Below are positions 10,104-18,038 of a DNA stretch of 64,000 bases, one piece after another. Every line of letters begins with the position of its first letter. Position 1 is the stretch's first letter. Position numbers and translations under genes: made by a program. The notes under the pieces are model-generated. The model ran no database searches, was not told where the DNA came from, and saw only the letters and a list, made by a program, of their open reading frames with translations. The DNA comes from Xanthobacteraceae bacterium (GTDB taxonomy: Bacteria; Pseudomonadota; Alphaproteobacteria; Rhizobiales; Xanthobacteraceae), in contig JALHMF010000003.1 of assembly GCA_022844205.1 (NCBI GenBank), positions 310,001-374,000 on the forward strand. Direction: 5' to 3'.

Positions 10104-10525
10104 TCGAAGTGCATTCGGAATCCAAACGTGATTTCCTGCAAGCCATGAAGCGCGGCGCGCTCAGTCGCTGCCCGGCCTGTGGGCTTGGAAAAATCTTTCG
10201 CAAATTCCTGAAGGTTGCGGACGAATGCCCGGCCTGCGGCGAGGAACTGCATCATCACCGCGCCGACGATTTTCCGGCCTATGTCGTGATCTTCATCGTC
10301 GGTCATATCGTTGTCTCGCTGTTGCTGGCGGTGGAAGTGGCGTTCCGTCCCTCCTACTGGACGCACGCCTTCCTGTGGGCGCCGCTGACGCTGGCGCTCG
10401 CACTGCTTCTGCTCCCGCCCGTGAAGGGCGCCATTGTCGGCCTGCAATGGGCGCTGCGCATGCACGGCTTCGACGGCGAGGGCGGCGACGAACTCGATCC
10501 CGTTCCGCGGCCAGCGGAAAATTGA
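10100..10525 (+). CDS. DUF983 family membrane protein
   Basis: This 141-residue protein begins with two zinc-ribbon-like CPAC motifs (CPACGLGKIFRKFLKV and CPACGEELHHHRADD), followed by two membrane helices. This is the pattern of the DUF983 family, whose function is not established. Some DUF983 genes lie near cytochrome oxidase assembly genes. The start overlaps the rnr stop by four bases and the NUDIX gene follows four bases after its stop, so the three genes are probably one transcript. Confidence 0.88.
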   Translation: MIEVHSESKRDFLQAMKRGALSRCPACGLGKIFRKFLKVADECPACGEELHHHRADDFPAYVVIFIVGHIVVSLLLAVEVAFRPSYWTHAFLWAPLTLALALLLLPPVKGAIVGLQWALRMHGFDGEGGDELDPVPRPAEN

Positions 10526-10529
10526 ATCC

Positions 10530-11279
10530 ATGAACGAACTCGCCGAACGCCTGACGCGGATTGAGCGCGTCGAGGACGACCCGAGCAAAGGACCGCTCGT
10601 TCGACCGCGCGATGCGGCCACACTCGTGCTGCTCGACCGTTCGCAGAAGGAAACGCGCGTGCTCGTCGGCAAGCGCAACGAGAAAAGCGTGTTCCTGCCG
10701 GGAAAGTTCGTCTTTCCGGGCGGACGACTCGATCGTTCCGACAGGCGGATGGTTTCGGTCGGGAAGATCGACAGCAAAAGTGCCCTCCGGCTGAACAGGC
10801 GCGTCGCGCGAAAGAGCGCGCATCGTTCCCGCGCGCTGATGCTGGCCGCCATCCGCGAGACCTGCGAGGAAAGCGGTTTCCTGCTCGGCCGCAAGATCAA
10901 GCGCGGCGCCGAACTGAGCATGGTGCCCGAGGACTGGAAGCCATTCGCCGAGCATAACGTCGTTCCCGATCTTTCGATGCTGACCTTCGCCGCGCGCGCG
11001 ATCACTCCGCCCGGACGCTCGCGCCGCTTCGATACGCGGTTTTTCATCGCCGACCGCGAGCACGTCGCTGCGAACTGCGGCAATCCCTGCGGACCGGATT
11101 CCGAACTCGTCGAGATGAAATGGATCAGGCTCTCGGAAGCCAGGGACAACCCGAACATGCCGACGATCAGCAAAGTGGTGCTGATCGAAATCGAAAAGCG
11201 GCTGAACTCGCGAACCGACGTGCCGGTGCCGTTCTATTTCTTCCGCCGCGGCGCTTTTCGCCGCGAGGAGATTAAGTAG
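10530..11279 (+). CDS. NUDIX hydrolase
   Basis: This 249-residue NUDIX-superfamily protein has PGGRLD followed by AAIRETCEESGFLLG, a Nudix box (GX5EX7REUXEEXGU) stretched by an insertion of about 40 residues rich in Arg/Lys between the glycine motif and the glutamate helix. Such proteins hydrolyse nucleoside diphosphate derivatives; the substrate cannot be read from sequence. The start ATG is four bases after the DUF983 stop, and the upstream open frame to 10434 is a shadow of that gene. The family is secure. Confidence 0.88.
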   Translation: MNELAERLTRIERVEDDPSKGPLVRPRDAATLVLLDRSQKETRVLVGKRNEKSVFLPGKFVFPGGRLDRSDRRMVSVGKIDSKSALRLNRRVARKSAHRSRALMLAAIRETCEESGFLLGRKIKRGAELSMVPEDWKPFAEHNVVPDLSMLTFAARAITPPGRSRRFDTRFFIADREHVAANCGNPCGPDSELVEMKWIRLSEARDNPNMPTISKVVLIEIEKRLNSRTDVPVPFYFFRRGAFRREEIK

Positions 11280-11328
11280 TGCGCCAATCCCCCAAGACGG
11301 CTACCGGTGGCTTTCGCAAAAATTCCAC

Positions 11329-11414
11329 GTCATGCCCGCGCTCGTCGCGGGCATCCCGCTTAGGGACGCATTGCCTACCTAAGCGAGATGGCCGGGCAAA
11401 GCCCGGCCATGACA
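11329..11414. repeat. Dispersed palindromic repeat, family B copy
   Basis: The element opens with CATGCCCGCGCTCGTCGCGGGC and closes with GGCCGGGCAAAGCCCGGCCATGAC, each half being a hairpin, with a CCCGCTTAGG/CCTAAGCGAG pair between. A related copy lies at 28895-29018. It separates the NUDIX gene from the redox operon. Confidence 0.75.
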
Positions 11415-11484
11415 GAGGCAGATTGTAAAAGCAGCCCCTCTAAGGCAGCATCCCTGAGCGTCAATCGCGATCCAGGGCACGGAC

Positions 11485-11688
11485 TTGAGCCTCATTTTCT
11501 TCTACGTTTTCGTTCTCTATGTCGGCATCGGCATGGTGACGGCCGTCTTGTTCGTGATTGACGGCGTATCGAAAGTCGCGCATGGCGCGCCCGTTTCCCC
11601 GGGCGCGCGGCTTTGCTTCATCCCGGCGTCGATCGCGCTCTGGCCGCTCGTGCTCAGGCGCTGGCTGCAAGCGGGAGAAGACAAATGA
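11485..11688 (+). CDS. Small two-helix membrane protein, first gene of redox operon
   Basis: This 67-residue protein has two hydrophobic helices joined by a short loop and a short charged tail (LQAGEDK). I do not recognise a family. The start is a TTG at 11485; no ATG gives a full first helix. Its TGA overlaps the ATG of the next small gene (ATGA), the first of a chain of coupled genes leading to the haem/Rieske proteins. A role as assembly factor or small subunit of that membrane redox protein is inferred only from this arrangement. Confidence 0.7.
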   Translation: MSLIFFYVFVLYVGIGMVTAVLFVIDGVSKVAHGAPVSPGARLCFIPASIALWPLVLRRWLQAGEDK

Positions 11689-11831
11689 TGCGGCCGCACC
11701 GGCTGGCGCACCGCGCGCTCTGGCCGCTGCTCGGTCTGCTGATCGCGTTCGGGTTTCTGCTGGCACTTGCGCTTCGGCCGCCGCCGGAGCCACTCGATGC
11801 ACGCACCGCGCCGATGGAGCAACGCAAATGA
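11685..11831 (+). CDS. 48-residue single-pass membrane protein
   Basis: This very short protein has a basic N-terminus (MMRPHRLAHR), one membrane helix and a proline-rich tail. It has a strong ribosome-binding site (GGGAGAAG) and overlaps both neighbours by four bases (ATGA at each end), which is strong evidence that it is translated. The size resembles small accessory subunits of membrane oxidoreductases, but no family is recognised. It was too short to be found by length-based gene calling. Confidence 0.65.
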   Translation: MMRPHRLAHRALWPLLGLLIAFGFLLALALRPPPEPLDARTAPMEQRK

Positions 11832-12868
11832 GCGTGGGCTTCCAGGCGGTGATGTGGAACCGGCAGAAATATATCTACGACGCGATCCTCGCCGCTGCCG
11901 TACTTGGCTACATTCTCGCGTTCAACTGGATCGAGTGGACGCTGCATCCGCCCAAGAATCTGCCCGCCCAGATCGACCTGCAAATCCGCGCCTTCGGCAC
12001 CTGCGCATTCCTGATGCTGACGGCGATCCTGTCGATCGGGCCATTGGCGCGGCTAAGCCCAAAATTCCTGCCGCTCCTCTACAACCGCCGCCACTTCGGC
12101 GTTCTGTTTTTTCTGATCGCCTGTTCGCACGCGGTCCTGATGCTGCAATGGTTCGCGGTCCAGGGCGCGCTACCCGATCTGAAAGCCGAACTCACCGACT
12201 GGCCGAGTTATTTTCGCTTTATCGGCTTCCCCTACAAGTCGCTCGGCATCGCGGCCCTTTCGATTTTCTTCCTGATGGCGGCGACCAGCCACGATTACTG
12301 GCTCGCCTTCCTGAAGCCGCCGGTGTGGAAGGCGCTGCATATGTTTGTTTATGCGGGCTACGGGCTTGTGGTGCTGCATGTGGCGCTCGGCGCAATGCAG
12401 CGGGACCACGGCCCGTTCATTCCGGTGATGCTCGGCGCATCTGTGTTGTGGCTCAGCCTGCTGCATATCGTTGCGGGCGTGCGCGAGCGAAAGCTCGATC
12501 TCGGAACGGGACTCAACGCCGAAGGCTGGATGGAAATCGGTCCCGCCGACTCCATCCCGGACAAGAAAGCAAAAATCGTCTGCACGCCCGGCGGCGAGCG
12601 CATCGCCGTCTTCCGCGACGGTAATCAGCTCGGAGCGCTGACCAATGTGTGCGCGCACCAGAACGGACCCATCGGCGAAGGCTGCATCATTGCGGGCTTG
12701 GTGACTTGCCCGTGGCACGGCTACCAGTATCGTCTGGAAGACGGCTGCGCGCCGCCGCCGTTCACGGAAAAACTGAGCACCTATCGCGTGCGTGTGAACA
12801 ACGGAATGGTGGAAGTCGATCCGCGCCCCTTGCCGCCGGGAACCTGCGCGGCCATCATGCTGAAATAG
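11828..12868 (+). CDS. Ferric-reductase-like haem membrane protein fused to a Rieske [2Fe-2S] domain
   Basis: This 346-residue fusion has an N-terminal membrane part of about six helices with four candidate haem ligands in two helices, H89/H101 and H171/H184 (spacings 12 and 13). This is the arrangement of ferric-reductase-like transmembrane domains such as YedZ/MsrQ and NOX. From about residue 235 a soluble Rieske domain follows, with C275-x-H277 and C294-PW-H297 as cluster ligands. An electron path between a [2Fe-2S] centre and two b haems across the membrane is inferred. There is no FAD/NADPH domain, which may be supplied by the next gene. It overlaps the preceding gene by four bases. Confidence 0.85.
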   Translation: MSVGFQAVMWNRQKYIYDAILAAAVLGYILAFNWIEWTLHPPKNLPAQIDLQIRAFGTCAFLMLTAILSIGPLARLSPKFLPLLYNRRHFGVLFFLIACSHAVLMLQWFAVQGALPDLKAELTDWPSYFRFIGFPYKSLGIAALSIFFLMAATSHDYWLAFLKPPVWKALHMFVYAGYGLVVLHVALGAMQRDHGPFIPVMLGASVLWLSLLHIVAGVRERKLDLGTGLNAEGWMEIGPADSIPDKKAKIVCTPGGERIAVFRDGNQLGALTNVCAHQNGPIGEGCIIAGLVTCPWHGYQYRLEDGCAPPPFTEKLSTYRVRVNNGMVEVDPRPLPPGTCAAIMLK

Positions 12869-12884
12869 AAGTGCGGGGGCTGCG

Positions 12885-13997
12885 ATGGCGCGTGAACCGG
12901 AATGGATCGATGCGGGCGCGGCCGATGAACTGGCGAAGCATTCCTGCCGGTCGGCACGGCTGAAGAACACCCAGATCGCGCTTACGTTTCGCGACGGAGT
13001 GTTCGGCGCCGTCTCCAACGCGTGCAACCACGTGGGCGGACCGCTTGGTGACGGCGGCCTCGATGGCGACTACATCGTTTGCCCTTGGCATCAGTGGAAA
13101 TTCCACCGCGTCACCGGCAAGGGCGAACCGGGCTTCGAAGAGGACTGCGTTCCCGCTTTTCCGGTGAAGCTCGAAGGCGGCCACGTTTTCGTGGACATCG
13201 CCAATCCGACCAAGCGCAACAAAAAACCGCACGATCCGCATCCGCTGGCGAGGAAGCCCATGCGCGCGCCGGGGCCGCTGCGGCTTGCCGGGATTTCGAC
13301 CACGGCGATGGACGCGAGAAACCCGCGCTTCTCCGGCTCGGATCATTTGCTCAATCACGCGCTGGAAGCCGGCAAGAAACAGGGCGCGGAGACGAAGCTG
13401 ATCACGCTGAATACGCTGAAGTTCAGAACCTGCGAAGGCTATTTCTCCAAGAGTTCGCGTGCCTGCACCTGGCCCTGTTCCATCACACAGATGGATCCGG
13501 CGGACGAAATGGATCAGGTCTATGAGACGCTGGTGCACTGGGCGGACGCCGTGATTGTCTCGACACCGATCCGCTGGGGGGCCGCCTCGGCGCTCTATTT
13601 CAAGATGGTGGAGCGGCTGAACTGCGTGCAGGTCGATGTCGCTTCCAAGGAAGAGCAGCTCATCCAAAATAAAGTCGCCGGTTTCATCATTGTCGGCGGA
13701 CAGGACAATATCCAGGGTGTCGCCGGCTCGATGCTGTCGTTTTTCGCCGAGCTTGGATTTTTCTTTCCGCAGTTTCCCTATGTCGCCCATTCGCGCGGCT
13801 GGTCGGCGGAGGATATGGAAAACAATGTGCGGGTCGTGCGGGATTCGAAATTCCTGGCACAGGGTGCCGCCGGGCTGGCCAAGCGCTGCCTTGAACTCGC
13901 GGACCGGTTGCTCAAGACCGGCACGCCAATGGTGCCGATGAGCGAACGCGGCGGCATGAAGGGGCGGGCAAATCCGGAGATGATGGAGCGAGATTAA
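12885..13997 (+). CDS. Rieske [2Fe-2S] domain fused to NAD(P)H-dependent FMN reductase-like flavodoxin domain
   Basis: This 370-residue soluble fusion has residues 1-110 as a ferredoxin-type Rieske domain with C47-x-H49 and C66-PW-H69. After a basic proline-rich linker, residues 130-340 form a flavodoxin-like domain of the NADPH-dependent FMN reductase class, with VSTPIRWGAASALYFKMVE as the FMN-side loop. A cysteine group C183, C194, C198 sits where iron-sulfur flavoproteins carry a cluster motif, but the spacing differs. The gene follows the haem/Rieske gene by 16 bp with a GGGGG ribosome-binding site. It probably carries electrons between NAD(P)H and the membrane partner; direction and substrate are unknown. 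Confidence 0.85.
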   Translation: MAREPEWIDAGAADELAKHSCRSARLKNTQIALTFRDGVFGAVSNACNHVGGPLGDGGLDGDYIVCPWHQWKFHRVTGKGEPGFEEDCVPAFPVKLEGGHVFVDIANPTKRNKKPHDPHPLARKPMRAPGPLRLAGISTTAMDARNPRFSGSDHLLNHALEAGKKQGAETKLITLNTLKFRTCEGYFSKSSRACTWPCSITQMDPADEMDQVYETLVHWADAVIVSTPIRWGAASALYFKMVERLNCVQVDVASKEEQLIQNKVAGFIIVGGQDNIQGVAGSMLSFFAELGFFFPQFPYVAHSRGWSAEDMENNVRVVRDSKFLAQGAAGLAKRCLELADRLLKTGTPMVPMSERGGMKGRANPEMMERD

Positions 13998-14025
13998 CCC
14001 GTTTTCGGGTACGGCAGGTGTTTCC

Positions 14026-14053
14026 TTGACATCCCAGCGTTCGCCGCTAGTTT
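14026..14053 (+). promoter_or_regulatory. Candidate sigma-70-type promoter for rpmG
   Basis: TTGACA at 14026-14031 is followed after 16 bases by TAGTTT, 29 bp before the rpmG ATG. This is a good -35 and a fair -10, and it is predicted by pattern only. Confidence 0.5.
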
Positions 14054-14081
14054 GCGCTCGAACCCGACAGGAATCCTGAAA

Positions 14082-14249
14082 ATGGCCAAAGCCGTTACGC
14101 TGAAAATCAAGCTCGTCTCGAGCGCCGACACCGGCTTCTATTACGTGACGAAGAAGAATTCGCGCACGATGACGGAAAAAATGAAGAAGAAGAAGTACGA
14201 TCCGATCGCGAAGAAGCACGTCGAATTCACGGAATCCAAGATCAAGTAA
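14082..14249 (+). CDS. rpmG: 50S ribosomal protein L33
   Basis: L33 is a small large-subunit protein near the ribosomal E site. The 55-residue sequence has the family start [18 protein letters not shown], the YYVTKKNSR segment and the ending [13 protein letters not shown]. It has no CxxC pair, so it is the zinc-free form. It stands alone between a predicted promoter and a strong terminator, so it is probably monocistronic. Confidence 0.97.
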   Translation: MAKAVTLKIKLVSSADTGFYYVTKKNSRTMTEKMKKKKYDPIAKKHVEFTESKIK

Positions 14250-14286
14250 GCCGCGCGCCCGCTCGCGCAAGCCATTGATCCGGCAT

Positions 14287-14318
14287 GAAAAACCCCTCCT
14301 TCGCGGAGGGGTTTTTTG
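14287..14318 (+). terminator. Rho-independent terminator of rpmG
   Basis: The stem AACCCCTCC/GGAGGGGTT with loop TTCGC is followed by TTTTTT, 38 bp after the rpmG stop. Confidence 0.9.
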
Positions 14319-14345
14319 TCGGAACCGGGAAGCACAACAACAAAC

Positions 14346-14440
14346 CCTCATGCTGAGGAGCGCCGTTAGGCGCGTCTCGAAGCATGAGGCCGCCTACATC
14401 CTTCGAGACGCGATGCTTCGCATCGCTCCTCAGGATGAGG
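14346..14440. repeat. Dispersed palindromic repeat, family A copy 2
   Basis: Two hairpin units (CTCATGCTGAGGAGCG...CGTCTCGAAGCATGAGG and CATCCTTCGAGACGCG...GCTCCTCAGGATGAGG) lie back to back just past the aldehyde dehydrogenase stop. Confidence 0.8.
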
Positions 14441-14449
14441 CGGAGGAAG

Positions 14450-15928
14450 TCACTCCGGCAGTTCCCGCTTCGAATACGGGAACCAGTCGGGCTTGCGCTC
14501 CATGATGTAGTCCATGTGGACGTGCTTCGGCTCGCGGAAGGCGTCCAGCCCCTCCGCGCCCAGTTCACGCCCGATGCCCGAGTGCCGCATGCCGCCGAAG
14601 GGTGCAGCGTTGTTGTCGGCCAAGGGATCGTTGATCCAGAAACTGCCGGCCTTGATGTTGTCCATCGCCTTCATCGCGAGTTCGAGACTCTTGGTGTAGA
14701 TGTTCGCGCCGAGGCCGTATTCGGAATCGTTCGCCTTCTCGATCGCCTCGTCTGCGTCCTTCACTTTGAAAATCGAGACGACCGGGCCGAACAGTTCCTC
14801 GGTGGTGGCGATGCCGCCATGCTTCACGCCCGAGATTACGGTCGGCTCGAAGAAGTGGCCCTTGAGGCCGTTCGGCGAAAAACGCTTGCCGCCCAGAAGA
14901 AGTTTTCCGCCTTCCTTGAGAACGCTGGCGACCTGGCTTTCGATCTTGTCCACGGCATCCGCCGAAATCAGCGGACCGATATCCGTCTTCGTGTCCATCG
15001 GATCGCCGACCTTCAGCGTCTTCACATGATCGACGAGGCGCCTGGTGAATTCCTCGGCGACCGATTCAACGACATAGATGCGCTTCGCGGAGGTGCAGAC
15101 CTGACCGGCATTCAGGAGCCGCGCCCACGCCGCCCCCGGCACCGCAACATCGAGATCGGCGTCTCCAAAGACGATCAGCGGATCGATGCCGCCAAGCTCC
15201 AGATTGATCTTCTTCAACTGCGCACCCGCGACCGACGCGATGTGCTTGCCGACCGCCGTGGAGCCGGTGAAGGCGATCATGTCGATGCCGGGATGGCTGA
15301 GCATCAGCCCGCCGGTGTCGCCAGCACCCGTGATGATGTTCACGACACCGGGCGGCAGGCCGTCATAACATTCGCCGAGCAGCAGACCCGACAGCGGATT
15401 CTGGTGCGGCGGCTTGCAGACCGTGGTGTTGCCGGCGGCAATCGCGGGCGCCACTTTCCAGACCATCAAGAGCAGCGGAAAATTGAACGGCGCGATGCAG
15501 CCGACGACGCCATACGGCTCCTTGCGGACGAAATTCACCTGATGGTCGGCACCCGGCGGCACGGTGACGCCAATGTTGGAACGGCCGACCTCGGCGTAAT
15601 AATCGAAGCATTGCGCGCACCAGGCGACGCAATCGACGGATTCAATGAGCGGCTTGCCGGTCTCTTTCGTCAGCACCTTGCCGATCTCATGCTTTTTCTG
15701 GCGCATCTTGGCGGCCACCTCGCGCATCAGATCGGCCTTGGTGACGCCCGATAGCCGCCACCAGTCGTTCTGCGCGGCCCGTGCCGCCTTCACCGCGGCA
15801 TCGAGATCGGCATCGCCGCAGGCCGGCACGCTGTCGAGCATCTCCAGCGTCGCCGGGTTTTTCACTTCGATGGTCTTGTTGGATTTGGCGGCGACAAACT
15901 TGCCGTTGATCAGGATCGGACGGGCCAT
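14450..15928 (-). CDS. NAD(P)-dependent aldehyde dehydrogenase
   Basis: This 492-residue member of the ALDH superfamily oxidises an aldehyde to a carboxylate. Visible features are PFNFPLLLMVWK with the cofactor-binding region, FTGSTAVGK, the general-base glutamate in LELGG, the catalytic cysteine in NAGQVCTSAKR, and EELFGPVVSIF. The usual ELGGKxP motif reads ELGGIDP. Overall it resembles the betaine-aldehyde/succinate-semialdehyde type, but the substrate cannot be inferred. It is monocistronic by layout, with a family A repeat beyond the stop. Confidence 0.93.
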   Translation of the reverse strand: MARPILINGKFVAAKSNKTIEVKNPATLEMLDSVPACGDADLDAAVKAARAAQNDWWRLSGVTKADLMREVAAKMRQKKHEIGKVLTKETGKPLIESVDCVAWCAQCFDYYAEVGRSNIGVTVPPGADHQVNFVRKEPYGVVGCIAPFNFPLLLMVWKVAPAIAAGNTTVCKPPHQNPLSGLLLGECYDGLPPGVVNIITGAGDTGGLMLSHPGIDMIAFTGSTAVGKHIASVAGAQLKKINLELGGIDPLIVFGDADLDVAVPGAAWARLLNAGQVCTSAKRIYVVESVAEEFTRRLVDHVKTLKVGDPMDTKTDIGPLISADAVDKIESQVASVLKEGGKLLLGGKRFSPNGLKGHFFEPTVISGVKHGGIATTEELFGPVVSIFKVKDADEAIEKANDSEYGLGANIYTKSLELAMKAMDNIKAGSFWINDPLADNNAAPFGGMRHSGIGRELGAEGLDAFREPKHVHMDYIMERKPDWFPYSKRELPE

Positions 15929-16002
15929 GCTGGCAGCTCCCCTCGCCTTATTGTTGCACCGAGCATTTAGTCGATGCCATCGCGTGTCAATACGCGGGCG
16001 GC

Positions 16003-16935
16003 TTACCCGATGTCGGCAATGGGTATCGCGGCGGAATACAACGTTGCGGCAACGGCGGCGTCGTCCGCATCCGTCACGAGCAATAGTTTGAGGGAGCCGC
16101 CTTCAATTTTCGCGTTCACGCCTTCGATTTTGTGAGGCTCTTCAAGCCGGCGAAGCCAGAGGAGATCTCCTTCCTTGCCGACAGCGCCCACCGCCGCCCC
16201 CAGGCAAGGTCCGTCCTCGACAGCGTCTTCGGTGTCCTCGGCCACCGCGGAGAATACGATATCGCCGTTCGGCAATGCGCATCCGTCGGTGAAACAGAAC
16301 GGAACGTCGCCGGCCCCTCCGAGCTCAATGGCGTCGATCCTGTCTGGAGCGATATCGCCGAAATCCTGATCCGAATTCAGCGGATCGAGGATCCGAGCAA
16401 GCGCAAACCGGATGACCGCGTTCTGGGTCTCCTTTTTGTTGCCACGCTGGAGCAGGCAAAATTCGTCCCCTGCCACGATTGCGCCCTCGATATTCAGTTT
16501 CTCAAACTGCTCGCCGATGGGCTCGAACAGTTCGGAGAGATCGACGGACTTGGGCGCTCCGTGCATGGCTCCTTCGGAGTTCACCGCGACAAGAACCCCG
16601 CGGCGGCGTTTCTTCTTCGAGCCCGAACCGAGCGCGAACAACGCGCCATGCGGATATCCGTCAAAAGCCGGCAGAAACGTGAGCGCTTCCAGATCGGGCT
16701 TTTGTTTTTTGCGGTCTTCAACCGAATCCGGCAGTTCCCCTTCAAGGAGCCGAACCAGATTTCCCGGCCTGTTGTCGTCAAATCGAAAAACGCCGAGATG
16801 CAGTTCATCGTCGGCAATTATGTAGAGAAACGAATTCAGGCAGACGAGCCCGCTCGCCGCACTCAAATGCAGCGGCCTTCCGGCACTCCCGCCCGCCGAA
16901 AGCTGGAGGTCGCGGATTTTGGTGAGAGCGATCAT
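16003..16935 (-). CDS. Conserved hypothetical protein, possibly beta-propeller
   Basis: This 310-residue protein has no signal peptide or membrane helix. Short beta-rich segments alternate with glycine/aspartate turns, and the SAASGLVCLNSFLYIIADDE and PDLEALTFLP segments resemble propeller-like proteins that evaluate stored values, so a beta-propeller is plausible. I do not recognise a characterised family. It stands alone between the aldehyde dehydrogenase and the CWECWAG genes, which run the other way. Confidence 0.75.
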   Translation of the reverse strand: MIALTKIRDLQLSAGGSAGRPLHLSAASGLVCLNSFLYIIADDELHLGVFRFDDNRPGNLVRLLEGELPDSVEDRKKQKPDLEALTFLPAFDGYPHGALFALGSGSKKKRRRGVLVAVNSEGAMHGAPKSVDLSELFEPIGEQFEKLNIEGAIVAGDEFCLLQRGNKKETQNAVIRFALARILDPLNSDQDFGDIAPDRIDAIELGGAGDVPFCFTDGCALPNGDIVFSAVAEDTEDAVEDGPCLGAAVGAVGKEGDLLWLRRLEEPHKIEGVNAKIEGGSLKLLLVTDADDAAVAATLYSAAIPIADIG

Positions 16936-17116
16936 GGGGTTGATTTCCCTGCGCGGGCCGGCGCCGACAGCGCGAGGCGCAGCCTAGACTGCTTTGCCGC
17001 CTGATGCACTTTGCGGACAGTGTACCGTTTTGACCTCCCGCCGCGCTTGACCTGAAATCGTGCTTAGCGCGCTGCGAGAAAAATGCTAAGTTGCTGTGAA
17101 GCAGGTGGAGGGCATG

Positions 17117-17449
17117 ATGCGAAAAGCAGTAACGGCGATCATTGCTCTAGCGAGCTTGACCGCGGCCAGCGCACCCGCTCCCACGCAAGCGAAAGACGAC
17201 TGCTGGGAATGCTGGGCGGGTGCGGCCATCCTGCTCGGCGGCATCCACCCCGCGAACGCGGGCTACGCGAGCGGGTATCTGCCCGGCATTTATTCGCCCT
17301 ATTACGGTTACGCACCGGGCTATTCCGATTATCCCCGCCCGCACGCGCATCTGCCGACCTTGCATGCGCCCCGTGGCTACAGGTCGGTCCGTTACGCCAA
17401 CCGCGTACAGTTCGTGCAGCCCGCCGCATTCGACCCTTCGCGCAAATAA
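17117..17449 (+). CDS. Secreted CWECWAG-motif protein, copy 1
   Basis: This 110-residue protein has a signal peptide (MRKAVTAIIALASLTAASA) and a mature part starting with the motif CWECWAG at residues 29-35, followed by a Tyr/Pro/Gly-rich tail. It resembles the next gene in signal peptide and motif, pointing to a tandem duplication that diverged in the tail. The ATG at 17117 lies five bases after GGAGG; ATG 17114 and GTG 17096 are less likely. Export is probable and the function is unknown. Confidence 0.7.
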   Translation: MRKAVTAIIALASLTAASAPAPTQAKDDCWECWAGAAILLGGIHPANAGYASGYLPGIYSPYYGYAPGYSDYPRPHAHLPTLHAPRGYRSVRYANRVQFVQPAAFDPSRK

Positions 17450-17561
17450 ACGTTAATCGAGAACCGCGCTTTCCCGGTCTTTCCGGAACCTTGCACTGTG
17501 CTACGCTGTTAGCGCGGCGGATCGCTCGTCTCTTGTTCCTGTAACTGCGTGGGAGTGCATC

Positions 17562-17987
17562 ATGCGCAAGTCGTTACCGATCGTTTTCGCGGCGGCCGTT
17601 GCCGCAGTTGTCGTTACTACCCCTGAAAAAGCCAAGGCCGGTTGCTGGGAATGCTGGGCGGGCGGCGCCGTGGTCGCCGGGGCGGTCATCGCCGGGAGCG
17701 CCTATGCGCACGGCTACGGTGCGAGCTACTACGGCCCGCACTACGGCTATGGGCACTACGCCCCTCCGCGTCGCGCAGCGACGTATGGTTACTATTCGCC
17801 GCCCTATTACGATTACGGCGACGACTACTATCGCCCCGTGCGCTACGTGAAAAAAGTGCGCTACGTGCGACAGGAATACGTTGAGCCGGTCTATTACGAG
17901 CCGCCACAACGCGTCTATTACCAGCAGCCCGAACGTGTGCAGTATCGGAAAGCACCCCAGCAGAACTGGGTACGCGTCAGAAACTGA
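17562..17987 (+). CDS. Secreted Tyr-rich CWECWAG-motif protein, copy 2
   Basis: This 141-residue protein has a signal peptide and a mature start GCWECWAGG (cysteines at about 28 and 31). A glycine-rich hydrophobic patch follows, and then a long region very rich in tyrosine and proline with repeated YY, YYEPP and RYV units. It resembles low-complexity envelope or surface proteins of Rhizobiales. It shares the signal/CWECWAG portion with the gene 113 bp upstream. No enzyme motif is present. Confidence 0.75.
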   Translation: MRKSLPIVFAAAVAAVVVTTPEKAKAGCWECWAGGAVVAGAVIAGSAYAHGYGASYYGPHYGYGHYAPPRRAATYGYYSPPYYDYGDDYYRPVRYVKKVRYVRQEYVEPVYYEPPQRVYYQQPERVQYRKAPQQNWVRVRN

Positions 17988-18005
17988 TTTCGATGCATTC
18001 GAAGA

Positions 18006-18035
18006 AACGGCGTGGCGCAAGCCGCGCCGTTTTTC
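18006..18035 (+). terminator. Rho-independent terminator
   Basis: The ten-base stem ACGGCGTGGC/GCCGCGCCGT (one G-U pair) with loop GCAA is followed by TTTTT, 18 bp past the CWECWAG gene. The other strand also carries T residues (TTTCTT), so it may serve the convergent oxidoreductase gene as well. Confidence 0.85.
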
Positions 18036-18038
18036 TGT

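Noticed and set aside
14384-15754. 456-codon open frame opposite the aldehyde dehydrogenase
   Set aside because: Shadow of the ALDH gene, and its start lies inside a repeat.
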